Part shown: piece after piece, positions 24,165 through 36,329 of the stretch
Layout of the letters: the number at the start of each line of letters is the position of its first letter
How positions within the stretch are numbered: position 1 is the first letter of the stretch
Assembly: GCA_030407085.1 (NCBI GenBank)
Contig: CM059585.1
Location: 87,496,501 to 87,560,500, forward strand
Direction: 5' to 3'
Length of the DNA stretch: 64,000 bases
From: Trichopria drosophilae
Lineage: Eukaryota; Arthropoda; Insecta; Hymenoptera; Diapriidae
Translations under genes and position numbers: made by a program
Notes under the pieces: generated by a model
What the model saw: only the letters and a program-made list of their open reading frames with translations
What the model was told of the DNA's origin: nothing
Databases searched by the model: none

Positions 24165-24320
24165 AGGACGTACGTACGTACAACATCACGAACGCCATTT
24201 TTTTTAGCAGTTTTTAGTTCTTTAGGGTCTGAAACCTCTACATTTGATGAAAAACTGTAGGGTAATTTTTTTTTCAACGAGGTGTCTAATTCAATACTTC
24301 ACCGAGTCCTACAGTCTGAG
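24165..24320 (-). repeat. Dispersed repeat, also at 45875 and 47365
   Basis: CATTTGATGAAAAACTGTAG next to GGGTAATTTTTTT and the GGGTCTGAAACC block matches, in inverse complement, 45895-45945 and 47380-47430. No coding content. Confidence 0.6.
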
Positions 24321-24799
24321 TCGACGTAGTAATAACAGTAGTGTTAATAAGTAATATAGATTATAAATAGTTAATATAATTATAATATTTAGTACGTGCT
24401 TGCAACTTTCGTATTTTTTGAATTCGAGTGACTTACAGGTTCTTTTTGTCGAAGTACCATATACAGCACTAATAAATAATTTGTATTTATCTGCACTCTA
24501 TCACTGTTGGAAAATAATTTCAATTCGTGGGTAGAAAAGTAGATGGGTTAGATGCGACTTTATTTGCTATGAAAAGTAATAAGCACATCCTTTTGATTTT
24601 TGTACTTCACCGCAGTGTAAAATACAAAAAATATTAAATAAAACAGCATTTTCAGGTTAAGGGGGTTTTGAACTGGCCCATTTACCCAGATTTTGTAATC
24701 ACATTTATTTCCGATCGTTCTTTATCATTTCAGAACTAACATTTTTGTGGCAATTCTTTGAAATTTTTATCTTTGCAGTTACAAACCCGCAATTTTTAA

Positions 24800-25060
24800 C
24801 CCTTACTGGATCTACGTTTTTTGACCCGCATTACGGATGCATGTGGGTCTATTTGACCCGAGCACTTTTTAAAGGTGTTAAAATGCATTAAAAAGTCATG
24901 AAGCATCTTAAACCTTTCAACTTGAAATATCAATCATAAAAATTTAATAAATTTCAATTTTGATGTAAATTTATAATATAACAACGGAGGTGCCTACAGA
25001 AAAATCAAGCAATGTGCTTCTTCGGTAGGGTCAATACGACCCACGTGGATCCCCTAAGAG
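24800..25060. mobile_element. TTAA-flanked MITE, piggyBac-type (261 bp)
   Basis: TTAA lies at 24796-24799 and 25061-25064. The termini are CCCTTACTGGATCTACG and, in inverse complement, CTCTTAGGGGATCCACG. Inner sequence repeats GGGTC and GACCC motifs as inverted repeats. No open frame of note. Confidence 0.65.
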
Positions 25061-25779
25061 TTAAATACGATTTAACGTAATTATTTTTTACGTCTCCACT
25101 GTATGCCGCTTTGACAATATAGTCAAAAATCTTCTTTGAAATACGAGAGTTGCAGGTAATTACCACAAAAAAAACGCGTTGTAACTGCAATTCTATCACA
25201 ACTTACAAATATGCCGAATTTTGCACAATCCTTTTCTGTGCATAAAGCGCAGCAAACTATAACCCGAAGAACAAAATATGATTGCAAAAATATAATTTTT
25301 GTTATAAGATTTTGACGACTCAAAATAATGTATATTATTTGTTATATTTTTGGTACTTTAATTTTTAGTTACATAATCCAAAAGACTACTCGACAATTTT
25401 TGAAAATCGGGGAATAAATATAATAATATTCATTAAAAAATATAATTATTTAGATTTTAAATTGTATTTTCTTACTTAGGGGTAGCTCATTTTACTGTCT
25501 TCTATTGGTGTGATGATATCATCAGTGACAATATCAGATTTTAGGCGGGAAGAAGAGAACCGTACTCTTCGATCGCTGTAGTCACCGATCGTCACCCACG
25601 TTACATGACCTAAGATTCTAATCTTAATTGACCGAAAACCAACGCAGGGTCAACTGAAAGCTAAACTAAATTTGGTAAAAGGGGAATATTTAAAAAAATG
25701 AGCAGATCTATTGTTTGCCAAGTTGACTTTAAATCTGTCATAAAATTCGTTTTATATGTATACCCCAAAAGCCCCGAGT

Positions 25780-26005
25780 AACCAGCTTCGAGCAAATCAG
25801 TTGTATTAATAAATGGTCCATTTGATCCGCCATTTTTAATTTTTTCAATTTCAAAATCAGTTTTTGTAAGATATTAGTTTGATAAGATAATACTCACTGC
25901 TAAGATTTAAAAGAAATAAAAGGAGCCTTAAAAATATGCCACTTTTGAGCAACCATATTGGTTTGAAATTTTTGAAATTTGTCGAATTCGGATTCGGCAT
26001 TCAAA
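25780..26005. repeat. Degenerate 'ATGGCGGATCC' family copies
   Basis: AAATGGTCCATTTGATCCGCC and CAACCATATTGGTTTG are weak members of the family described at 22845. Confidence 0.4.
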
Positions 26006-26449
26006 ATATGCCTAGTAATGTATGTGAAATATTAATCTATTTGTTTCTTTGTTTTGGTTTTTACATTTGGTTGTAAGTACGCCAAATTTACTCCTATACT
26101 ATAACGAAAAATAATAAAAGAAATTAATAAATAGCTACTTTACGCCTGCCGTGCGAAAATAACCATTACAAACTTTATTTCACATAATATTATATGTATT
26201 ATTGCTTTGTGAAGCAATTTAAATGCAATTGTGGCCACGCCAATGAAAAGAACATACTCGAAAATGGTATGGTTAATCGCTTTCAAGTCAATATTAATCT
26301 TATTTCCTGTTGAGAATAAACTAAAAATTGTGCATCTCCTGGATTTAATGGGTTAAAATGTTGGCGGGTCAGACCCTTTACATCACAAAGCGTAGATCAT
26401 TTTTCGAAATTCCAAAAAAAAACTTTCAAATGCGCTTTTTTTTGTTTTC

Positions 26450-26630
26450 AGCATTATCTATGTTTTATTTGATCAAATAAAGTCAGTTTGTATCATTATT
26501 GCTTAGAAAACATTATAGAGGGCGCCATCAACCAACATTTGAGTTTCTTATTTTTTTTCCAAAAATTGTTTCCATTTCGCTGAGTATTTATCAACGTATT
26601 TTACAATACCCACCTCTAGGTGGCGAGAAT
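26450..26630. repeat. Dispersed repeat, paired with 61715-61910
   Basis: TTGATCAAATAAAG, TTAGAAAACATTATAGAGGG and TATCAACGTATTTTACAATA recur in order near 61757-61900 with scattered changes, over about 180 bp. Confidence 0.65.
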
Positions 26631-29600
26631 CCATATCCATAACTAAAGTAACAAGTTGAATCTCTAATACAGTCGCTGAATCGTCCTCGGATTTTCATCG
26701 GCTTGCTTGCCTTCGTATCTCCACCCATTATTTCTAAATCTCTAAAACTTTTTTGGACACAGAATCATATTATGAGAGATCTATAACCTTTACACATATA
26801 CGCAATTTAAACTTTAAAAAAATGAGTACCAAAAATTTATTTTTTACGCCTCTAAGCGTTTTCCGGCTATCTAAAATTTAAACTTACAATACTAAGAATT
26901 TTGATTTTGACATGATCGAATATTTACGAATAGTTTCGACATCAACGTATTTTCGGCATTTCCTTATCCATCCTTATATTTTTGAAAAATGCTAACACTA
27001 ATATACCTTTACATCATTTTAATTTAAACTCATGCGTAAGAATGGATTGTGAAAATATGACATATGGCAAGAAAAATGTCTATTATTTTGCTTGTGTACA
27101 TCTTCTACTGTTGATTTATTACATTTTTTTTGTTAAGGATTAATAACTGGTTAATAAAAGCGACGACAAATTTAGGAGAATTAAGAAATATGATAAGCGG
27201 CTAATGAAAGTATATTTTTATTAAATACGATTGAAACGATTTAACTATGTTGAGCTAAAAAAAGATATTCTCAATTTTGATGAGAGAAAATAAGCATACC
27301 GCCGACGTTAAGAGGGTCTAAAGTGTTAATCGATAAAGCATAATAAAAAGTCTAAATGAAGACAATTACTCAAATCTTTAGAAATTATTGACTCTTAGTT
27401 GCAAACTATACAATAATCATATAAAATATATTTTAAATTTTTTAAAATGGAACTCAAATTTATTTTTTGAAGATAATAAAACAAAGTAATTATTGCAAGT
27501 TGAATTTCAAAATATTAATTCAACATTAAAAGTCTGTCGTAAAATTACCCTTGTCTAGGAAGCTCTGCATGAACTGTGATTAAAATAGTTCAGGGAATAT
27601 TTGAGATTCACGAATAATTAGGGAATCTGATGCTCTATGCCATTCAGAAATTTAATACAGAACTATGTGCTTCTCATGGGTGTGGGTCGATAATGAATAT
27701 TAATTGTTGTTTAAATATTTACGCTTTTCAATAAAAAAGCTATTTTAGTTAAATCGTAACAATTGATTTATACGCACAGTTAAACATTCTGCCCTTAACC
27801 TCTTCTTGTAGAAATATATATTTCTCTGGCCATTTTCCAAGGACCGTTTCCTGAAGTAACAGTTACTCCGGAAAGCAAGATTTATGAGACCTTCGTAAAA
27901 AATCGTCGGATCAAAAATCCAATATTAAAAAAGACAACCATATCAAGTGAAATGTTGCAAACCTTGATACTTCAAAAGTGAAAATATGAAAATGGTGAAT
28001 TTGTAATGTCTTGTCTGTCGGAAATTAAGAGCAATTACTATTTAGTTTTATTTTTATATATTTAAGATAATCCGATACAATATACCGTAGTGGCTAAATG
28101 TTTCTTTGTTTTTTTTTTCAATGTCGATAAAGATTGATGAATTTTACACCTATTTCCTTGCTCTAACAATTGCTAACTTTTAGCAATTGATATTTCCACA
28201 GTCAACAGAAGTTAAGTACTCATTTTGGAATCAGAATCAGTGCTCGTCGTAATACTAGTAGTCGAAATAGTCGAAATCAATTTATTAGTGATTGTGATAA
28301 TACATCAGTGCTGGCCTCAGACTGGCAGTGCCCGAAAGGTAATCAATGGCTGGGTGCTCATCCAACCTTGGCCGAATTTGGTCAATAAAAGGAAATTGTT
28401 TCCTTCCATTCTCACAAAGCAATCAATGATTATTTTTTTTTAAATTGACTACGAAGATCTTAAAATGAATCAGCCCTTGCCATTATTTGCGACAGTAAAA
28501 CATTCAACGATGCTGTAATATCCTGAACTTCGCAATTACTTGGTAATTTTTCTAACCAAATATCTGTAACTACAGTTCACGATATGGAAGCATTGATAAT
28601 AGTAGAGACCTTGACATAAGTACCTAGCCGTTACAGTAAAAATCAGTTTAAGATCCCGAGTAGAAATTTATTAGGGCCGTGATCAGGGCCTGACCAAAAG
28701 CGTTAAACTCTAATCAGGGCCCGAACAAGTTCTGCTGGGGATGATATTCGAATATGGTTTAAAGCAGTCAGATGTGTCACCTGAGTTGTTCTGTTGCTTG
28801 AGTTTATAATGATATCAAGTTCTGAAAAACCTTATAGAGTGACGCATTGTGACCTCTTGATGATCTGTTACATAACAAAATTATGGTTATTTTATCAAAT
28901 AACATTGATATTTCTCAAGAAAGGAACAATTCCTTAGGTTTTAGTGTTTGACTCGTAGTTCAGCAAGTACCCGTATCTTGCTATTTCCCATAGTGTCTGT
29001 TCTTGTCTGATAATATTCTTCTCGCATTCTTGACTAGGAAATGCCTCCTTTCAATTCTTCTCTCTCTGACTTTCTTTGTCTGCAACTTTCCTTTTCTGTC
29101 ATTCTGTCTGTCGCAAAATCGTTTCCTCTTTTCCTAACTTTTTTTCTCCCTTGACCCTGTCGCATTTCACCTCTCTCACCGTCCGGAGGGCAAATGACAC
29201 AACGTTTCTTAAGAAAAGGTCTGTCCCGAGTCTTATCACACTTGACACTGCCTATTTCGTCGGTTTCCATTTTGCAGAGGAAGCAAGGGCGCAGGTACGC
29301 CTTGCCATCGAACCTCAGCTATGTCGCAAGTGCTCTCGACACTATTCCCTATTTTGCTTTGAATTAACAAAGGCCTTCAAAGGTCTTTAAATCGAACTTT
29401 CAAGGCCAAATATTCCGCCTAACCTCGTCGAATAGGATTCATCTTGTTTTTTTTCTAATTTGAACAGAAATATATAAAGTCTCATATAATAAAATGTCTT
29501 GAAATTGCAATCTGCAGATGATAATGTATAGTTCCATGCATCATGCGATTGCATTTTTCAAAAAATCTTAACGTATTGTGTCCATTTTTTTAAAATTCTA

Positions 29601-30859
29601 TCGAATTTTAACCTAAGGATAAATGTTAAGGTATACTGAGAGAAATTTAAGATTATAAACGTGCTAGTATAAGAGAGACTTGTGGTGCAAAATGGGAGAT
29701 GGCTGTCGTTCGTCGATTAAGATGAAGGCTGTCTTAAAAGTTTGGGACAGCAGTTGTCCTAAATACAGACAACTGTTATTTCAGCGGAAGGGAACGGCAA
29801 CCATTCTATATACAAATGCAGTGTTGGTATAACAGTCGTCTTTTATTTTGGAACGGCAGTCGTCTTAAAAGTTAGGCGGTGGTTGTCTTAGGTCATAACC
29901 TCTGCTCCTATATACCTACATCAGCTGATACCTTAAAGTTTTCTCAATGCAATATTTCAATTAAATGTTAAATTCTTTTCTATGCATGATTAGTACAGTC
30001 TTATATTATCATTGTAATTTTGAATACCATAATTCCTGTTATATGAAAATATCTTTTTATCCACTGACCGTACGACGAAAATGTCTTCCACATTAATTCA
30101 CTAATAAGATTCTTCTGGGTGGTTAGTTTGGTAGACCATTTTACATAGTTTTAGTACTTCAGATAAAATGATATATTCTCGGCTTACATAAAACTAATGT
30201 AATGTTGACTTTACAAGCAATTACGGAAACTTTAACAGTAATACTAATTTAAACGGTTTCAGAACTACACCAAGAAACTACAAAAGCTTCATGCATCATG
30301 CTTACTTCACTCAACTTTCGTTAAATTATAAATTTACATACACCACTTCAATTTGGAATTAGCGCAAACAAATAAATTATTGAAAATAGATTTGTCATTT
30401 GTTTGAAGTGAAAAATTAATTAAATGTTTTTTATTTCGTAAAATGACAACATCCAATGTCGAATTTAATATCCATTATTTACAGAAATACTTATATGCTA
30501 ATGTAAAAAATTAATTTTAGAATTTCTTGGCGAAACGTAATTCTCTAATTTTTGTAAAACCACTGTGTTACAAAGCAAAGAAATATCTAAAAACTATCCA
30601 AGCACAGACTTTTTGTACATGTTAAACCATTACATGTACACTCTCGTTACGTTTTTTAATTCGTCAATTGTTCATTAAATTTTTTAATTTACATAAAAAT
30701 TCTCACAGACCTCAATATTATTTATTATAGGAGATGGTATGTATTTTATTACATAAATATCGGATTATTTCTAGTCTCTCAGTATTCCACTATGACCACT
30801 TCGGATTTAAGTTATGTAAAAAAAAAAATTTTTGCGGACTTGTGTTATTTTTTCGAGAA
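26631..30859. other. Gene-poor stretch with one GC-richer patch
   Basis: No gene was recognised. 29030-29400 is GC-richer and pyrimidine-rich on the plus strand (TCTCTCTGACTTTC, TTTCCTTTTCTG); its overlapping open frames have no known domain. 29690-29900 repeats GGCTGTCGT, GGCAGTCGTCTT and CAGTTGTCC words. Confidence 0.45.
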
Positions 30860-31200
30860 GTAGCTTCAGTGATTAATTACACAGGACCACAAAACAATTT
30901 TTTAGGGCAGATAACTTGAATCAGAGGTACTGGATCTTATAGATTTTGGGTCCCTGAAAATAAATTAGTTGTCTAATTTGACCCGTGACGTCAGATATTT
31001 CACATATCATAACCTTAAATTGCCAAAAAGTATATTTTTGAATATTTTTCGGATCAGATATCTTAAAATCCTGACGTGATGGGCCAAATCGAATAACGGA
31101 TTCGTTTTCAGCGGCCAAAAATCTATAAGATCCACTATTTCTGATTCAAGTGATCTGGAAACAAACTTTTGTGTGGTCCTATGTAATTAGTGATGACTAA
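30860..31200. mobile_element. Palindromic MITE of about 340 bp
   Basis: The left arm has TGATTAATTACACAGGACCAC and CTTGAATCAGAGGTACTGGA. The right arm is its inverse: GATCCACTATTTCTGATTC and GGTCCTATGTAATTAGTGA. The inner part has CCTGACGTGATGGGCCA and its mirror TTTGACCCGTGACGTCAG, so the whole element folds back on itself. Confidence 0.65.
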
Positions 31201-31224
31201 AAACCACGATTTTCAAGCTAATCC

Positions 31225-31505
31225 GATGAATTTCAAACAATTTTCCGGCATATTGGATCTGTTATTTACAATTTTGGGAAACTAGCATCACATCCGTAAT
31301 CTTGTAAATCCACGGGTAACAAGTTTCAAGCGAATTTATTCAATTTAAACAAATTTGTCCGCCATATTGGATCCGACATTTTTTATTTTGAAAAACTAAA
31401 GTCAGATTCTTAATCAGAGACCTCGAAAAGCTCCGAGTAATGAGTTTCAAGAGAATTTAATGAATTTACAAAACTTTGTCCACAGTGTGCTTCCTTAAGT
31501 TTTTC
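31225..31505. repeat. 'CCGCCATATTGGATCCG' repeat modules
   Basis: Three successive modules of about 90-100 bp each carry a CAAGYGAATTTA block then a GTCCG/CATATTGGATC block. They are inverse-complement members of the ATGGCGGATCC family. Confidence 0.6.
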
Positions 31506-32579
31506 AAATTTTTAGAATTCCGCAGTACCATCCCCTCTTCGACTCCCATCGAATTTTCTGGTACAGTTCAAGAAAGTTCATAACCGAGGACCTGAAATCT
31601 TTTCAATTAGTATGGGAATTTGATTTTAATGTTTCCGTGAACTGTTATAGAATTTTTCTTCCCGATTTCGGTAGTCTTCAAGAACATTGCAAGTAGGGGT
31701 AATTGTATAAAATCTTAGAGCTCTGAACTATACCCATATCCGTTCGAGAATTTTTCAGAAACAAAATTTGTCCAGGTGCGAAAACAGAGCAGGCATATTA
31801 ATAATGAAAATGAATGTATATACTAAGACCATAAATAAAGGACATGGTAAAGTTTCGATACATATATGGGCAGCTAAATCCCCTTCACTGAAGAGTCCAG
31901 CATCGAACGCTAGATGGAGTCCAAATCCTTAAATGAAGTCGCCGCATATTGTACATAACAGAAACTACGACTTTGATCGTAGCATAAACGTAATTGAGTT
32001 TCACGATGAAATAAAGGGAAATGTTTAAGATTATAGTAAACAAAGTCCGCATATAAATATTTCTTGTTTCTTCATTCATTCATGCTGTTTGCAGGTTATT
32101 TCTCGGCTTTTTAATTTATAAATGGGCTAATTTGTAATCTCGGCTACTATTTCACTAATCCGGTGTCAGTACGCCACAGTGATTCTAATCGAAAATCCAG
32201 ATTCAGGTAATCTTTATTTGGTACTAATTAAAGAGGGAGACGTTTTTATGTATGAACAATTTTTCTCTTTCAATCATTTTACATGTTTTTATCGCTGGTC
32301 TATTTTTTCAATTTGAACTTCTGAAAGTCCCTAGTGATGCGGTAAAAAGTTATTGATATCCAATGAAAAAAGAGCCAGTGCTAATTTTCATTGGGCTAGT
32401 AATTTCAAAGCAATCGTAATTGGCCCAAATTAATATTGCTTTTAACACTAATTTAGTCAAAGAGTTAGGTTATGTGCAACGAGAAAACACCATTTACGAA
32501 ATTTTCCCCAAATCTTTCCCTTCAGTGAAATCGCGCAATTAATACATTAGTTTTGGAGGGAAATCGTTCGTATCGAGTA

Positions 32580-32960
32580 TAAAGGACTCGTGAAAACGAC
32601 GAGCGGGAAGTCTTTGTCTTTCCCGTTGCATTTACTACCACGCTATATTCGGAAGTGTCGCTGCGGTGTGGTGGCGGCATGTCAAGGCATTGCGTATTTG
32701 CCTACGCGTAACGATTGGTGCGGGACTCAAAAAAAAAAAAAAAATTTAAATCCGCGAGTGCGCCGTCGATCAGCCCAAGTTCTCGGAGAGATATACGCCG
32801 CCCCTGCCTGTGTTCAAGGGTGGTGGAACCCCAAAGATCGTTCGGGCGATGACCTCGACGTAAACTCTAGGATGCCCACCAGCCTAACGATTCTGAACTC
32901 GTTCAGCATTATAACAAAACCATCGATTTTCATTCCAGTCCTACCACTCATTTGCCCATC
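32580..32960. other. GC-rich island
   Basis: It contains CpG-rich sequence such as TGTCGCTGCGGTGTGGTGG, a run of 16 As at 32730, and GCGCCGTCGATCAGCC. The plus-strand open frame across it begins with GTG and reads through the poly(A), so I do not call a protein. Possible promoter, UTR or non-coding exon. Confidence 0.35.
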
Positions 32961-33174
32961 ATGACTACTACATTTTTAATTTTTGGAAGTCATCTGCGAA
33001 AAATTAAAAAAAAATTTTAAAATAGTTTTATCCTGACGATAACTGTCGAAAAAAGGTTGAAATGCGCAGACGCAACTTCGGAAACGAAAGATCATTAATC
33101 CTTCGTGACACGTTTTTCTAAAATAAAATGTATTGTCTAAAAAGCGTATTGTGTTCATTTTTTTGCGTCAACAT

Positions 33175-33490
33175 GAATTTGATTTTAAACATTCAAAATG
33201 GAGGATTCCATATTGCAGATGAAAAATTAAAAATCAATCAAATGATCAAATCATTTCGCCACGAAATTTTCGCGGATTATTGTTACTAATATATCGTCTG
33301 TGACATTAAATTCGCCGTTTTGATTTTTTAATTGGGACTTCAGATTGGAATCATTGCCAATTCTTTCAGTAATAATAAGTTTTATGACGATTCGAAAGAT
33401 TTTTCATTTTCTAGGCTGCCATATTGTATCCACCATTTTGTAATTTTAAAAATGCCGCGTTATATTCGTAATCAATGGATTCTAAATACG
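33175..33490. repeat. Inverted copies of the 'ATGGCGGATCC' family
   Basis: TTCAAAATGGAGGATTCCAT at 33194 and GCTGCCATATTGTATCCACC at 33414 are opposite-strand versions of one module, with GATTCG/TCGTAATCAATGG blocks around them. Confidence 0.5.
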
Positions 33491-34233
33491 ATACTAATTG
33501 ACTAATTGAAACCTTTTAATGAGAATAATATTACCACCACCATTTGATATTCAAAATTATCATTTTTAACTATAAATATTTATTTCTGTATCATGGAAAT
33601 TGTTTTATACAAAAATGAGGAAAATTAAGCATCAAATCGTACTAATTTCTTATTTACCTACAATGATATTTAATTTACATTTTGATAATTTATTATTAAA
33701 TCAGGAACTACAGACTTTAATTTAACTATAATTAATAATTACCATTTTGTCAATTAGAAAATCAATTTACTGATGAAAATGATGTGACATTGACTTTATA
33801 GTTACCAATCATTCGACAGAAAATGCAAAATCTAGTGAATATGATAACGGGATGAATCCCGCATAATTCTGTACTTTACCATAGGCCACGGTTAGCAAAT
33901 CAATAAGCATTCTTGCTGGCCGTGACGCGTATAGTTCGTCTTCGCTCTCAGATTTTCATCTCACGCACTTTCACACACAGGTTTAAAACAATAGCATAAA
34001 CGAAATATTAACGATTTAAAATAATTTGGTACCAGTCACCCCTTTATTCAATAGTGTTTTCTGACTAAATTATGTGGTTTAAAACTATAAATAATAAAAA
34101 TAAAATAAAACTTAATTACTTACAAATTTAATAGATTTAAGTTGGTCGTGCTTTTGTCACAAAATAATAAGTGTAATAAGTAAAATTACTTAAATTATAA
34201 GTAAGCAATTATCATATCTACGTACTACCCAAT

Positions 34234-34531
34234 AATAGTACTTTTCGGTCCTAGGCCGTAAAGTTCAATTTTACGGACCGAGTGGAGATTGTGCATCCGA
34301 GGACTGGCGAAGCCGGTCCGAGGATCGCACTATCTCCAAACCGAGGTCGTAAAATTTTACGGCCGAGGAGCGAATACTATTTTTTGATACACTGTTCGCA
34401 AAAGTAGGCACTTTAACGACTATTTTTAGTCCGTAAAGTGCAGAAATCAGTCCGTGCATAAATAAAGTCACATTTTACGGACTAAAAAGAGTCCGTAAAG
34501 TGCCTACTTTACGGACACGTGTATCAAAAAA
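34234..34531 (+). mobile_element. 'ACTTTACGG' palindrome-rich repeat, copy B
   Basis: It starts AATAGTACTTTTCGGTCC and ends GTATCAAAAAA. The core GAGATTGTGCATCCGAGGAC is almost identical to copy C at 59155-59646. Compared with copy A it keeps an extra outer block, TTTACGGACTAAAAAGAG followed by CCGTAAAGTGCC. Confidence 0.65.
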
Positions 34532-34689
34532 GTATTCAATACTGTTATTAGGTTTTCTTTTTATTTACTGTATATTATTTCTTTATCTCTGTGGTGCGAT
34601 TTAAAAACATGGAAATTGTAATATAATATTCCAACAAACCAGTTTTAATGCAAATGAATTTAGACAAATGTTTTTCTCCGAAATTTTGA

Positions 34690-35020
34690 TCTTAAATTTG
34701 ACCTTGACCATGACCTTTAATGTTATTTAAAGCTAAATAAGACATTTTTTAAGAGCAAACGTGTACTTTTGGCCAAAGAAATTAAAAGAGCCAAAAATTG
34801 TATTCATAATTTTGACTTTGTTCATGACCTTGACAATAACAGGATATAAATAACAATTACAAACCCCTTCGGCATGTCGAACCTTTAAGCACGAAATATC
34901 CTAAATTTATTGTACCGGTGTTGTTCATGAGTTCCCATCTACGAAAGTAGTCTCCATTTTACCTGAAAATTATAATTAAGGTCGTTGTCAAGGTCTAATA
35001 TGCAAGGTCACAATGAAATA
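34690..35020. repeat. Repeat-derived region with AAGGTCA half-sites
   Basis: TTGACCTTGACCATGACC at 34698, CATGACCTTGACAATAAC, and TCAAGGTCTAATATGCAAGG near 34990 show several AGGTCA half-sites in both orientations. Similar sequence occurs at 42888-42945. Confidence 0.45.
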
Positions 35021-35206
35021 GCCCGAAGAAAGCCGTAATATTTTTATCGAAAACTCTTTTTCTGAAAATGCCGAAGAAACGTATTTTACACTTAGAGAAA
35101 TGCTTTATAGTAACGCTAACAGAATTTAGATTTTGCACTTACGGTTATCTCAGATTCGTGAAATTTGTTATGTTAATGGTTGATATAAGCAGCTTAAATA
35201 TTACCT

Positions 35207-35725
35207 ATACAGCACAGGCGTCCTCAATACATCCTGAAAGCACTATTAGCATTCTATGTTCCTCCTTAGTACGCTCAGGATGTTCTGAGAATAACCCTAT
35301 GGGAAATAAATGTATTGCAAAACCAGCGTCACCCAATTTTCCGACACTCTGCTTCTTGCATAGTTTATACATTTATTTTAAATATATTTTATACTTTGAC
35401 TTTGTAATCTTCAATTCCGATGCGGTATAGGCCTTATATAAAGTACTGTGCTAACGATGTTCATACTTCTTTATCATCTTCAAATTCAGAATTTTTTCTT
35501 CATTTAGTTAATTGCGAACGTCAAGACATTGTAAATTCAGTATGCGTTCGGATGTAAGAAAATAAATTTAAGAAATTGTAATAAAAAATGTTTATCAGTG
35601 TTCGTGACTGTCAGATGCAGAAAAACAGCGAAAAATGTTGTTTTCCAATCGCCATATTTCGAGGATATACTGAGGATAAAAAAGAGGACATTTGGAAGCT
35701 CCTCAGGATACCCCGAGGACGCCCC
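35207..35725. mobile_element. TIR element, 519 bp
   Basis: The left end is ATACAGCACAGGCGTCCTC; the right end in inverse complement is ATACAGCTCAGGGGCGTCC. The match continues into CATCCTGA/TATCCTGA. No transposase; target duplication not clear. Confidence 0.6.
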
Positions 35726-36079
35726 TGAGCTGTATGGTCGTTGAGATTATTAGTCAATTGTATATTTTATGTAATATACAAAGCATCATGCAATTAGAAA
35801 CGAAGTTTTGTATTTCGTAAATAAAGATTGTATATGTTTCTAGAGGGGACTATCAAGTGCAAATAAATACACTGATGAGAATAAGTTCCGGACCGGTCAA
35901 ATAGTCCGAAAATCATCGATATTAAAAAAACGCAGAAACACGTGAAGCGATTTTTCAAAAAATTTATCTTTTCTGTATACATAATGGGATTAGGGCGTTT
36001 GATAAGAATTTGGCGCGAGGAGCGACCGTTCCTCTTGATGCCGTCTGTATTGCAACCCAACCTCTAAGGGGGTATGTTA

Positions 36080-36321
36080 CAGTAGAATCCCGGTATATTT
36101 GCCCGCTCTGTTCCTCGTCTTCCTCTCGGTCTCCTTCTATGTGTCAAAAGAAGGGGAGCGCCTCTTCTCCCACTCTCCTGAGTTGCGTTACGTTCGTGAC
36201 GTCACAGAAGGCCCTTCCTGAGGTCCAGCGCGCAAGGTGGGGGAAAAAGAGAGCGGCGACAAATATAACGAGACGGAACTGGGCAAATATGCTGGCACGA
36301 AAATATAGCGAGACTCTACTG
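36080..36321. mobile_element. pogo/Tigger-like MITE with TA target (242 bp)
   Basis: The left terminus is CAGTAGAATCCCGGTATATT and the right, inverted, is CAGTAGAGTCTCGCTATATT. TA flanks both ends (36078-36079 and 36322-36323). The centre is GC-richer. The open frame spanning it begins outside the element with TTG and is not a gene. Confidence 0.75.
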
Positions 36322-36329
36322 TATATGGC

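Noticed and set aside
32590..32964. A 124-codon protein in the GC-rich island
   Set aside because: GTG start and a frame that reads through a poly(A) run as a lysine string; few stops are expected in GC-rich sequence.
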